Source: Actinocrinis sp035946395 (lineage in GTDB: Bacteria > Actinomycetota > Actinomycetes > Streptomycetales > Catenulisporaceae). From it: a DNA stretch of 64,000 nt. The notes under the pieces are model-generated. The model had not been told where the DNA came from. It worked only from the letters and a program-made list of their open reading frames with translations, and did not search any database. Both the position numbers and the translations under genes were made by a program. The stretch lies in the NCBI RefSeq assembly GCF_035946395.1, contig NZ_DASYZI010000258.1, positions 1 to 64,000 of the forward strand. Direction: 5' to 3'. Shown here one piece after another: positions 52,594 through 59,676 of the stretch (position 1 is the stretch's first letter; each line of letters begins with the position of its first letter).

Positions 52594-52612
52594 CCTTCAG
52601 TAGTACTGAAGG
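52594..52612. promoter_or_regulatory. Inverted repeat upstream of the MerR-like gene
   Basis: CCTTCAGTA-g-TACTGAAGG is a perfect 9-bp inverted repeat 63 bp before the MerR-like start. AGTACTG recurs at 52623-52629, followed by a TTAGACT -10-like sequence. This suits MerR-type autoregulation between -35 and -10 or an adjoining operator. Confidence 0.45.
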
Positions 52613-52674
52613 ACACAACAGCAGTACTGTTCGAGACTCGTGTTAGACTGAAGACGTCAACGCCGGAGGTGATC

Positions 52675-53391
52675 ATGACGGTCGAACCGAATGGGTTCTT
52701 CGAGTACCTGCAACTGCTGGACGGCGAGCCCGAACTGGTGACGAAGTCCGAACTCATAGCGCGCGTTCGAGGCGCGGGCTACCCCATCACCGACCGGCAG
52801 TTGACCTTCTACGTCACGGAAGGGCTTATGCCTCGGTCAGTCCGAGTCGGTTCACGAGCTGGTGCATACCCGACCGTGGTCGTCGAACTGCTGACCTGGA
52901 TCCGGCGCGCTCGGGATGTAGGGGTCTCGATCGAAGCCCTGAAGGAGCTACTCCCCGTCTGGAAGTTCCTGATCCGGGCGCGCTCCTCAGGGGAGTTGAT
53001 ACTGGGTGAACTGGAGTATGTAGCCCGACAGCACGTCACATCCGTCGAGGGCTCGCTAGGTGTCGTACGTGTCGTCGCCGACGTGATGGGCCATCGCTGC
53101 CCGCGATGCCAGAAGGACATGGTCATCGTCACGAAGGACGGCGAACGTAGGCCGATGAACTCTCCAGAGACCACCGTGGGCTTCGCGATCGCCCGGTCGT
53201 TTGAAGACGAGGACGGGGCATCGACGCCCGACTGGTTCGCGGCGACCCGCGTGAGCTTGGCCTTCACGGACAGTCACTCATCGGATCCGACGACTGTGAT
53301 CCTTGGAGTGAAACCGAACGAGGCGTTGCCGCCGGATCCCGACGCAGACAGGTCACGCGACTGTGAGCTGGAGGAAGCCGCGACCACATAG
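52675..53391 (+). CDS. MerR-like HTH regulator with zinc-ribbon motif
   Basis: 238 residues. The N-terminal winged helix of MerR type is seen in VTKSELIARVRGAGYPITDR and QLTFYVTEGLMPRSVRVGSR, then a helix with WIRRARDVGVSIEALKELL. A CPRCQKDM motif (one CxxC) lies near residue 140. The C-terminal ~90 residues are not recognised. ATG 52675 follows GGAGGTGATC; a GTG at 52669 overlaps that site. First gene of the accessory region and a possible switch for it. Confidence 0.65.
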   Translation: MTVEPNGFFEYLQLLDGEPELVTKSELIARVRGAGYPITDRQLTFYVTEGLMPRSVRVGSRAGAYPTVVVELLTWIRRARDVGVSIEALKELLPVWKFLIRARSSGELILGELEYVARQHVTSVEGSLGVVRVVADVMGHRCPRCQKDMVIVTKDGERRPMNSPETTVGFAIARSFEDEDGASTPDWFAATRVSLAFTDSHSSDPTTVILGVKPNEALPPDPDADRSRDCELEEAATT

Positions 53392-53410
53392 CGCGTCTCC
53401 AAAAAAGTAT

Positions 53411-53440
53411 CTGAGGCGGGCATTGGAGTGCCCGCCTCAG
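53411..53440. terminator. Hairpin between MerR-like and DUF3892 genes
   Basis: 12-bp stem CTGAGGCGGGCA / TGCCCGCCTCAG with loop TTGGAG, preceded by AAAAAA (53401-53406). On the minus strand this reads as a stem followed by T6, so it is a good terminator for minus transcripts and a bare hairpin for plus transcripts. Confidence 0.7.
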
Positions 53441-53538
53441 TAGAGGGTCGCAAGGCAACCCGTTATGGCACGGACAGCCTACGACCCTCACTGCCAAGCC
53501 GCCAAGCGGCACACGTCAGATTGAGGAGTTGAAAGCCA

Positions 53539-53826
53539 GTGTCGATCCAAATCACGCGCACGGAACTCTCGGGCGGCTCCACACACGAGCACATCGTCCG
53601 CCTCTGGTGGACCAACCCCAGCACCAACGAGTCCGGCAACAACTCGCGCGCCGAAATTGTGGCGTGGATCGAGAACGAGAGCGGCAAGGCCTACACCGAT
53701 GATGGTAGAGGCCATCGGGCCGATGTCTTGGTGCGGACCTCCGAGCGCGGCGTGAAGTACCTGCAGACCCGCGCCGACGGCGTGTGGGGCAACAACCTGC
53801 TGGCGCTAGCGCATACCCGGCGATAG
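53539..53826 (+). CDS. DUF3892 protein
   Basis: 95 residues: TRTELSGGSTHEHIVRLWW, AEIVAWIENESGKAYTDD and the terminal YLQTRADGVWGNNLLALAHT are the DUF3892 pattern (function unknown, common near mobile and defence genes). GTG start with AAAGCCA upstream. Followed by a strong hairpin and then by a fragment of a second copy. Confidence 0.8.
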   Translation: MSIQITRTELSGGSTHEHIVRLWWTNPSTNESGNNSRAEIVAWIENESGKAYTDDGRGHRADVLVRTSERGVKYLQTRADGVWGNNLLALAHTRR

Positions 53827-53831
53827 CCAGC

Positions 53832-53865
53832 TGTGGGTTGGGGGATCAGATTCCCCCAACCCACA
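53832..53865. terminator. 14-bp hairpin after DUF3892 gene
   Basis: Stem TGTGGGTTGGGGGA / TCCCCCAACCCACA, loop TCAGAT. No T-run. It ends 2 bp before the DUF3892 fragment. Confidence 0.65.
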
Positions 53866-53866
53866 C

Positions 53867-53914
53867 GCGGACGGGGTGTGGAACAACAACGTCCTGGCGC
53901 TTCCCCAGCGGTAG
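53867..53914 (+). pseudogene. 3' fragment of a second DUF3892 gene
   Basis: Translation ADGVWNNNVLALPQR-stop matches the last residues of the upstream DUF3892 protein (ADGVWGNNLLALAHTRR) and fits the family's usual LLALP ending better than the intact copy. No upstream part remains. It marks a duplication or a recombination scar. Confidence 0.7.
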
Positions 53915-53922
53915 ACATTCAT

Positions 53923-53990
53923 GTCTCACTCTGATGGCGGCCTCGCCATCAGAGTGAGACTCAGCGGAGGGATCGGCTTCACCCGAACGA
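53923..53990. repeat. Flanking repeat, left copy (17-bp hairpin)
   Basis: GTCTCACTCTGATGGCG / CGCCATCAGAGTGAGAC is a perfect 17-bp stem with loop GCCT. The stretch from CTGATGGCGG to CGAACGA has a counterpart at 58771-58855 with shared blocks GATGGCGGCyTCGCCATC, AGAGyGrGAyT, GCGGAG, CTTCrCC and CGAACGA. The two copies bracket the CBASS operon. Confidence 0.65.
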
Positions 53991-54326
53991 TCGGGTCCGC
54001 CTCGCGCGGGATCGTTTCCCTCGTACCTGCCGTCCAGCCGACCGCCGAAAAGCACAGGGGCGGAAGGAAAGCGCTGCTCCAGCCCGGCATTCCGCAAGAA
54101 CCTCCACGGCCGCAGCTACCGAACTAACGCGGCGGCCCCAGGGTCCTTACTTCCATGACGCTCCCGGAAGCTGACGCGCCCTCGGCGCTCCGCCCGGGCT
54201 GAGTCTCGCGGTCAGTATCGGCGGAACGCCCAGGTTGACGGCGGGCGGAACTGTCGGCGGCCGATATTGAACCTGACGGTGACCTCCGTCGGGGCGGAAC
54301 AGAGAACGAGAACGACGGAGAGCAAC
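53961..54326. other. Leader region of the CBASS operon
   Basis: No credible gene is seen in this ~365-bp interval apart from the right part of the flanking repeat. The operon promoter should lie here, but no clear -10/-35 pair is visible. Confidence 0.35.
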
Positions 54327-55322
54327 ATGTCAGGCGAGATCATCAACCACGAGGTCCTCGCGCAGTTCGCGCAGAAGAACGTGAACGTGCCGAAGGACGA
54401 GGCGGCGGAGCGGCGCAGGCAGGTGAACCACCTGCGGCAGCGCCTGGAGAAGCACATCGACGCGCACCCCGGGTTCGACCTGGTGAAGCTGCGCGCCGCG
54501 GGGAGCACGGCCAAGCACACGGCGATCCAGCGCAAGAAGAATGAGGGCTCGGACGCCGACGTCGCAGCGTACCTGCGCACCGGGGATCTCGACATCGATG
54601 AGTGCGAGCTGCTGGAGTGGCTGAAGGAGCGCTGCCGCGCCGTGTACGGGGCGACGAAGGACGCGGAGGATTTCGTCATCTCCGAGCACGCCGTGGGTAT
54701 CACCCTGCGCGGCACGGGCCTGAAGATCGACGTGGCACCGGTGCTGTACACCGGCGAGCCGGACGACAAGGGACACCTGGTGACCCGACAGGGGAACAAG
54801 GTCCTGACCTCGGTGACGCTGCACCTGCGCTTCATCGAGGAACGCAAGCGCCAGGCCGGCCGCGGCTACGCCGAGCTCATCCGGCTGCTGAAGGCCTGGA
54901 TCCGGCACTCCAAGGTCGAGGACCCCTCGCTGCGCTGCAAGAGCTTCCTGCTGGAGCTGCTGGTGGCGCACCTGTGGGAGCACGGCTGGAACGGCGAGTC
55001 CCTGCAGGTCGACGACTACCCCAGGGCGTTCGAGCAGGTGCTGTCCTACGTCGTGACCACGGGGTTGAAGACGCCGATCATCTTCGAGGACTTCTACGGC
55101 GCCGACGAGGTCGTGGCGTGCTCGGACCCGATCCAGGTCTGGGACCCGGTCAACCCGGAGAACAACGTCGCCTCGACCTACGTGGAGCTGGACCGGCGCC
55201 GCCTGGTCGAGCACGCCCAGGCCGCGCTGGAGTCGGTGGCGTGGGCGGCCATGGCCCCCACGAAGGGCGACGCTACCGATGCCTGGCGCGACCTGTTCGG
55301 CCCGGCCTTCCCGGGGGCGTGA
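54327..55322 (+). CDS. CD-NTase (CBASS cyclic-oligonucleotide synthase)
   Basis: 331-residue cGAS/DncV-like nucleotidyltransferase. The catalytic set is complete: G59-S60 (LRAAGSTAKHT), D76-A-D78 (NEGSDADVAAYL) and D135 (GLKIDVAPVLY). It also has the helical C-terminal half typical of the family (RGYAELIRLLKAWIRH). On phage sensing it would make a cyclic di- or oligonucleotide that activates the downstream SAVED effector. ATG 54327 has GGAG just upstream. The stop overlaps the HORMA gene start. Confidence 0.9.
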   Translation: MSGEIINHEVLAQFAQKNVNVPKDEAAERRRQVNHLRQRLEKHIDAHPGFDLVKLRAAGSTAKHTAIQRKKNEGSDADVAAYLRTGDLDIDECELLEWLKERCRAVYGATKDAEDFVISEHAVGITLRGTGLKIDVAPVLYTGEPDDKGHLVTRQGNKVLTSVTLHLRFIEERKRQAGRGYAELIRLLKAWIRHSKVEDPSLRCKSFLLELLVAHLWEHGWNGESLQVDDYPRAFEQVLSYVVTTGLKTPIIFEDFYGADEVVACSDPIQVWDPVNPENNVASTYVELDRRRLVEHAQAALESVAWAAMAPTKGDATDAWRDLFGPAFPGA

Positions 55323-55837
55323 GCGCAGTGACCGCCTCGATGACACGCTCCGCCAGCTTCACGATCACCGATGCCCGGTACGTCGGGGCCAAGGTGGGGA
55401 CCGACCTTCGGCTTCTGCACAACCTGTACGGCAAGCCCGATTTGGCCGTCATCCCCGACTACGTCGAGGAGGTCGCCCTGCTGCTGAAGGCTGGCTACCT
55501 CAACACGGTGGACTACGGCTTTCGCAACGCCGACGGCCAGTCGTGGCGGCTGCGCCTGCGCTACCGGGCCACCACCGGGGGCCAGCTGCTGGACAGCCGC
55601 CCCGGCGCCCTGCCGACCAGCGTCGCCGTACAGGGTTTGGACTTCTACAGCTATCTCACCTACAGCTCGGCCTACCGATCGCTGGGGGCGGCGGAGAAGT
55701 CACGGTTCGGCCAGGACCTGCCGTTCCAGCGCACCGGCGCGCCGGAGCCGACCACGTCGCTGGGCACGACCACCACTGGCAACGGGTACGGCCGGGCCGG
55801 CACCGGTGTCACCCGCGACGTGTACGTCGCGTCGTAG
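55319..55837 (+). CDS. cap7: Bacterial HORMA-domain protein (CBASS Cap7)
   Basis: 172 residues resembling the bacterial HORMA1 family: ARYVGAKVGTDLRLLHNLYG, EEVALLLKAGYLNTVDYGF, QSWRLRLRYRATTGG and FYSYLTYSSAYRSL, then a flexible C terminus (GTGVTRDVYVAS) like the closing seat-belt. In type III CBASS, HORMA in its closed state binds and switches on the CD-NTase. GTG 55319 overlaps the CD-NTase stop by 4 bp; GTG 55328 and ATG 55340 are alternative starts. Confidence 0.82.
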   Translation: MSAVTASMTRSASFTITDARYVGAKVGTDLRLLHNLYGKPDLAVIPDYVEEVALLLKAGYLNTVDYGFRNADGQSWRLRLRYRATTGGQLLDSRPGALPTSVAVQGLDFYSYLTYSSAYRSLGAAEKSRFGQDLPFQRTGAPEPTTSLGTTTTGNGYGRAGTGVTRDVYVAS

Positions 55838-55867
55838 TCCCCTCCCCTCGCAGAACGGATATGCCTC

Positions 55868-56791
55868 ATGGCCAATCAGGACGACCTGTTCCACCCCGTG
55901 ATCGAACTCCCAGAACCGGTCCGCCAGGCCCGCTACGACCGGCTGGTCGGGCTCGACGGCATCAAGGAGCGCCTGCGCAAGGAGGCAGCACTGCTGGCGG
56001 ACCCGCGGCGACTGCAGGCATGGGCGAGCGAGCACCACGGCACCGACCGCGTGGCCGCCTTGAGCCTGTTCACCGATCAGGCGCCGCTGTTCGTGTTCGC
56101 CGGCGACGTCGGCTCGGGGAAGTCTGCGCTGGCCGAGTCCTTCGGCGGCGACCTGGCCGAGTTCCTGAGCCTGCCGGTCTACTTGTACCGCCTCAAGCTG
56201 TCCACGCGCGGCAGCGGCCTGGTCGGGGAGATGACCACCCTCATCGGCGAGGCATTCGCGCACCTGCACCACCAGGGCGGCCGGGCGCGCGGGCCCCGCG
56301 GCGCCACGTCGGTGCTGGTGTTCGTCATCGACGAGGCCGACGCCCTGGCCCAGTCGCGCGAGGCCCAGCAGATGCACCACGAGGACCGCGCCGGGGTGGA
56401 CGCGTTCCTGGCCGGCATCGACAGCCTGGCTGGCGCTGGGGTCCCGGTGCTGGTGGTGATGTGCACCAACCGGGTGGGGGCGTTGGACCCGGCGATCATG
56501 CGCAGGGCCGCTGCCGTGTTCAGCTTCGGGCGGCCCGACGACCGGCAGCGGCGCGCCGTCCTGGAGCAGGCGCTGTCCGGACTGGGCATCGGGCCGGACA
56601 CCATCGCCAAACTCGTCGAGGTCACCGGCCCTACCGCCGACGGTCCCGGGTTCACCTACTCCGACCTGACCCAGCGCCTGATCCCGGCCGCCATCTTGCA
56701 TGCCTTCCCCCATGAGCCCGTCCGCGACCTGGACCTGCTCACGCTCGCTGCCGACATGGCCCCTAGCCCGGTGTTCAAGGAGACTGAGTGA
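55868..56791 (+). CDS. cap6: TRIP13-like AAA+ ATPase (CBASS Cap6)
   Basis: 307 residues. Walker A GDVGSGKS (79-86), Walker B VLVFVIDEADAL (~149-160), sensor VMCTNRVGALDPAIMRRAA. The order next to a HORMA gene identifies it as the TRIP13/Pch2-type remodeller that opens HORMA and restrains the system without phage. ATG 55868 has a weak GGA. Its stop overlaps the effector start (GTGA). Confidence 0.87.
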   Translation: MANQDDLFHPVIELPEPVRQARYDRLVGLDGIKERLRKEAALLADPRRLQAWASEHHGTDRVAALSLFTDQAPLFVFAGDVGSGKSALAESFGGDLAEFLSLPVYLYRLKLSTRGSGLVGEMTTLIGEAFAHLHHQGGRARGPRGATSVLVFVIDEADALAQSREAQQMHHEDRAGVDAFLAGIDSLAGAGVPVLVVMCTNRVGALDPAIMRRAAAVFSFGRPDDRQRRAVLEQALSGLGIGPDTIAKLVEVTGPTADGPGFTYSDLTQRLIPAAILHAFPHEPVRDLDLLTLAADMAPSPVFKETE

Positions 56792-58257
56792 GCGGCGCGC
56801 TGCCGCCCCCCAGCCGCAGCGGCGTGCGCCTCGGCGGCGACCTGTACCAGTGGCTGGTGGCGTGGCGCGGCTGTGTGACCGTGCTGCGCGACCTTGCCCT
56901 GCGCCCGGCCAACCCGGTCGTCGCGGTCGGCGTCGAAGCCGACGGGGCCGGGAACCTCGACGACGTCATCTTCTACCGCACGCAGCCGCCCAACAGCTAC
57001 GAACAGGTCAAGTACGCCGTCGACAGCGCCACGCCGGTCAACGAGGGCTATCTGCTGAGCCCCAGCCCCACCGGTGGCCCGTCGATCCTCGCCAAGATCG
57101 CCGCGGCGTGGCGGAGCCTGACCGCGGGCGGCTCGCCGGTCGACCTTGCTCTCGTGACAAACCGGCACCCCGACCCCGGCGACCCGCTGATCCGCGACCG
57201 CGACTCCCGCACGCAGCTGCTGCTGCCCAAGGCTGGCTTCCAGGGACCGCGAAGTGATCGAGGCAAAGCGCGGCAGCGCTGGGCCGCCGGCGCCGGGGTG
57301 AGCGAGCAGGAACTGCTGGAGCTGCTCGGCGTCCTGCGCTTCGACCTCGGCCGCGACCCGCAGCACCTGCGTGAACTGGTCCAGCTCCTCATGCTGGCCA
57401 CCGGCCTGCGGCATGAGGACCAGGCCATCGACGCCGGCGCCGACTGGGTCGCCCGCATGGTCCGCGACGGCCACAAGACCCTGAGCCTGGACCTCATCGA
57501 GAAGGCAGTCCAGGACCTCGACTTGAAGCAAGGCCCGGCCCGAGCCGTGCTGTCGATCGCCACACTCAAGCCGGACCCGGTGGCCGACCAGGCAGACTGG
57601 AGCCTGGACTGGACCGACCGCTTCGACGGCACCACTGCCTACTCCAAGCGCCGCCCGAAGGCGCCAGCCACCTGGGCGCAGCTGCAGGCGGACATCGAAG
57701 CCGCCCCAATGCACCTGCATGGGAAGACCGACATTGCCGTCACCGGAAGCCTTCGTCAGGCGCCCGCGTTCTGCACCGGGGCCGCGTTCCGCGTGGTCTC
57801 CGGCGCCGACCTGGCGATCCTTCAGCGCGGGCAGATATGGAGCACCTCAGCGGACTACGAGGTCGCGACCCCCGCAGCGGTCAAACACGCCCTCGGCCAA
57901 GGCCCGGACCTCGCGGTCGCGATCGCCGTGGCCACCGACCCGACCACCGACGTGCTGGACTACCTCCGCGACCAGCAACTACCCGTCGACTCGTTGCTCG
58001 TGCTCGCCCCGCCAAGCGGAGTCGCCAAGGACAACTCCGTCCCCGACGCGTCGGCCGCCAACGCCCTGGCCGTCGGCATACGCAACGCCGTACGAGCGGC
58101 GGTGCGCACTGCGCCCCACGTCCACCTTTTCCTGGCCGGGCCAATGGGGCTGGCTCTGATGCTGGGCCACAGGTGGAACCGCATCCGACCCACCACGGTG
58201 TACGAGGACGTCGCCACCGACGACTTCTACGAACCCGCCTTCACCATCGACGCCTGA
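56788..58257 (+). CDS. cap4: Nuclease-SAVED effector (CBASS Cap4-like)
   Basis: 489 residues. N-terminal restriction-like nuclease of DUF4297 type: YQWLVAWRGCVTVLRDLAL, E50, D58-D59 (GAGNLDDVIFY) and E72-x-x-K75 (SYEQVKYAVD), i.e. a PD-(D/E)XK-like core. The C-terminal SAVED domain (residues ~310-489) has ITGSLRQAP-like VTGSLRQAPAFCTGAAFR, VHLFLAGPMGLALMLGHRW and VYED. SAVED binds the cyclic nucleotide and activates DNA degradation. GTG start overlaps the Cap6 stop. Confidence 0.85.
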   Translation: MSGALPPPSRSGVRLGGDLYQWLVAWRGCVTVLRDLALRPANPVVAVGVEADGAGNLDDVIFYRTQPPNSYEQVKYAVDSATPVNEGYLLSPSPTGGPSILAKIAAAWRSLTAGGSPVDLALVTNRHPDPGDPLIRDRDSRTQLLLPKAGFQGPRSDRGKARQRWAAGAGVSEQELLELLGVLRFDLGRDPQHLRELVQLLMLATGLRHEDQAIDAGADWVARMVRDGHKTLSLDLIEKAVQDLDLKQGPARAVLSIATLKPDPVADQADWSLDWTDRFDGTTAYSKRRPKAPATWAQLQADIEAAPMHLHGKTDIAVTGSLRQAPAFCTGAAFRVVSGADLAILQRGQIWSTSADYEVATPAAVKHALGQGPDLAVAIAVATDPTTDVLDYLRDQQLPVDSLLVLAPPSGVAKDNSVPDASAANALAVGIRNAVRAAVRTAPHVHLFLAGPMGLALMLGHRWNRIRPTTVYEDVATDDFYEPAFTIDA

Positions 58258-58369
58258 GCGGTCACAGACCCTGACGCGCGCGAGACTTTCTGGCGTGTGG
58301 CCTGCCACAACCGCCGGGATGCTGGGCCAGCAGTGGATGCCAGCCCCGGCGTGGCAGCAGTCGACACGG

Positions 58370-58651
58370 TCACAGTGATAACGCCGGGATGCCACGGATT
58401 TCCATTTCGCGGATTGCGGCTGGACAAGCACTCGGCACCGGTCCTTCCGGGCGATTCATTCCGGCTGAGCGCTTCCGACATCCACCCATGATGTTGTCGT
58501 TGCGCACGACGCCAGAGGAGCGGCATTCGAGGTTCTTCGGGCCTACCCTGTCGAGGGCGATGTTGCAGCCCATGCAAATTAGCCCCCGGTTGTGGCCCCG
58601 CTTCTCCGCGTCACACTTCCTGGGGCAGCAGGCAGAGCTCTCCGCCAGGTG
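58370..58651 (-). pseudogene. Possible remnant of a recombination endonuclease VII/HNH gene
   Basis: Minus-strand translation gives CCPRKCDAEKRGHNRGLICMG then CNIALDRVG, similar to the RGLLC..CN..LG core of endonuclease VII-type HNH nucleases. No intact reading frame spans the usual domain, so it is at best a fragment. Weak call. Confidence 0.25.
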
Positions 58652-58770
58652 AATGGGACCGAACGCTCCCCGCTATCTACTGGAACTTGAGCTGTTTCGC
58701 AGGTCAGCCATATGTACTTCGCCAAGCCGACCCTCTACCTGCAGAGGAACGGTTTGGGTAACCGTTCCTG

Positions 58771-58855
58771 ATGGCGGTTTGATGGCGGCTTCGCCATCAG
58801 AGCGGGATTCCATGCCTGCGCGGAGCCAACTTCGCCATTTCGTGTACGAACGAAC
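58771..58855. repeat. Flanking repeat, right copy
   Basis: TTTGATGGCGGCTTCGCCAT with CAGAGCGGGATT matches the left copy at 53931-53962 in 26 of 32 positions, and further matching blocks (GCGGAG, CTTCGCC, CGAACGA) follow in the same order with short gaps. It lies about 90-170 bp upstream of tnsA, where the transposon end would be expected. Confidence 0.65.
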
Positions 58856-58941
58856 CCACGTCGCTATGAGTTTCCTGCGACGGGGGCATTCCTGCGTCCG
58901 GCGGCCAATCCGGCCGCCGTCCGGGGCGCGAGGTTGGGGAA

Positions 58942-59676
58942 ATGATGAAGAGTCCTGTCTTGTCCGATGAGGTGCTGGCGGACATCAGGACGGCGGACGG
59001 ATCGACGTTGGAGGACGTCGAGTGGCCGTCGGCGGGTGTGCAGGTGCTGAAGACAGCGGCTCCGTGGCGCAGCTTCCGCTGGCGCGACGGGCAGAAGCAC
59101 TACTCAGGCTGCTACTGGTCGGCGACCATGCGCGATCACGTGGGCTACGAGTCGCGGATGGAGCTCGGGCGACTGCTACTGGCCGACTTCGATCCTGAGG
59201 TGCGGCACATCGTCTCGCAGCCGTTCCTGCTCAAGACGCAGATCGATGGGAAGACCTACCGCCACGTCCCCGATTTCCTGCTGCTCACCGACGCCGGTCC
59301 GGTCGTGGTGGACGTCAAACCGCGCCATCGCCTGGCACAGCCGAAGGTCGCGTTCTGCTTCGCCTGGACGCGGAGGGCCGTCGAGGCTCGGGGCTGGCGC
59401 TATGAGGTCTACAGCGATCCTCCCGAGGTCTTGCTGGAGAACGTCCGCTTCCTGACCGGCTACCGCCGCGACTGGCTATTCGACATGGACTTGCTCGAAC
59501 GTCTCCGCGAGCGTCCTCTGGACGGCCTGACGCTCGGCGAAGCCATGCGCTGTCTGCCGGAGGAGCCCGAGCCGGTGGTGAAGGCTGCTCTGCTGCATCT
59601 GTTGTGGTCGGGCTGGCTGGCTACCGATCTGGACAGGCCGTTGTCGCCATCTCACGTCCTTCGGAGGTCGGCGTGA
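58942..59676 (+). CDS. tnsA: TnsA-like endonuclease
   Basis: 244 residues. YESRMELGRLLLADFDPEVR, VSQPFLLKTQIDGKTYRHVP, DFLLLTDAGPVVVDVKPR give the TnsA-N PD-(D/E)XK nuclease (E, D and D-x-K), which cuts the 5' ends during excision. The C-terminal half with LDGLTLGEAMRCLPEE contacts the other subunits. ATG 58942 (another at 58945) follows GGGGA. Confidence 0.88.
   Translation: MMKSPVLSDEVLADIRTADGSTLEDVEWPSAGVQVLKTAAPWRSFRWRDGQKHYSGCYWSATMRDHVGYESRMELGRLLLADFDPEVRHIVSQPFLLKTQIDGKTYRHVPDFLLLTDAGPVVVDVKPRHRLAQPKVAFCFAWTRRAVEARGWRYEVYSDPPEVLLENVRFLTGYRRDWLFDMDLLERLRERPLDGLTLGEAMRCLPEEPEPVVKAALLHLLWSGWLATDLDRPLSPSHVLRRSA

Larger units (their letters stand above)
58258..58941. other. 684-bp interval between CBASS and tnsA
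   Basis: No intact gene. It holds a possible minus-strand HNH remnant (58370-58651), hairpin AGGAACGGTT/AACCGTTCCT (58745-58769), the right flanking repeat (58771-58855), three CTTCGCCA copies (58714, 58789 and 58831, the first two near TGT or GGC) and hairpin GGCGGCC-AATCC-GGCCGCC near 58900. The CTTCGCCA copies could be TnsB-binding sites of a transposon end. Confidence 0.45.

Noticed and set aside
53921..54127. 68-codon plus-strand frame before the CBASS operon
   Set aside because: It begins inside a perfect hairpin repeat and has no recognisable domain; more likely non-coding.
56788..58257. NucC-type effector in the CBASS operon
   Set aside because: The last gene has a C-terminal SAVED domain and an N-terminal DUF4297-like nuclease, not the NucC fold.
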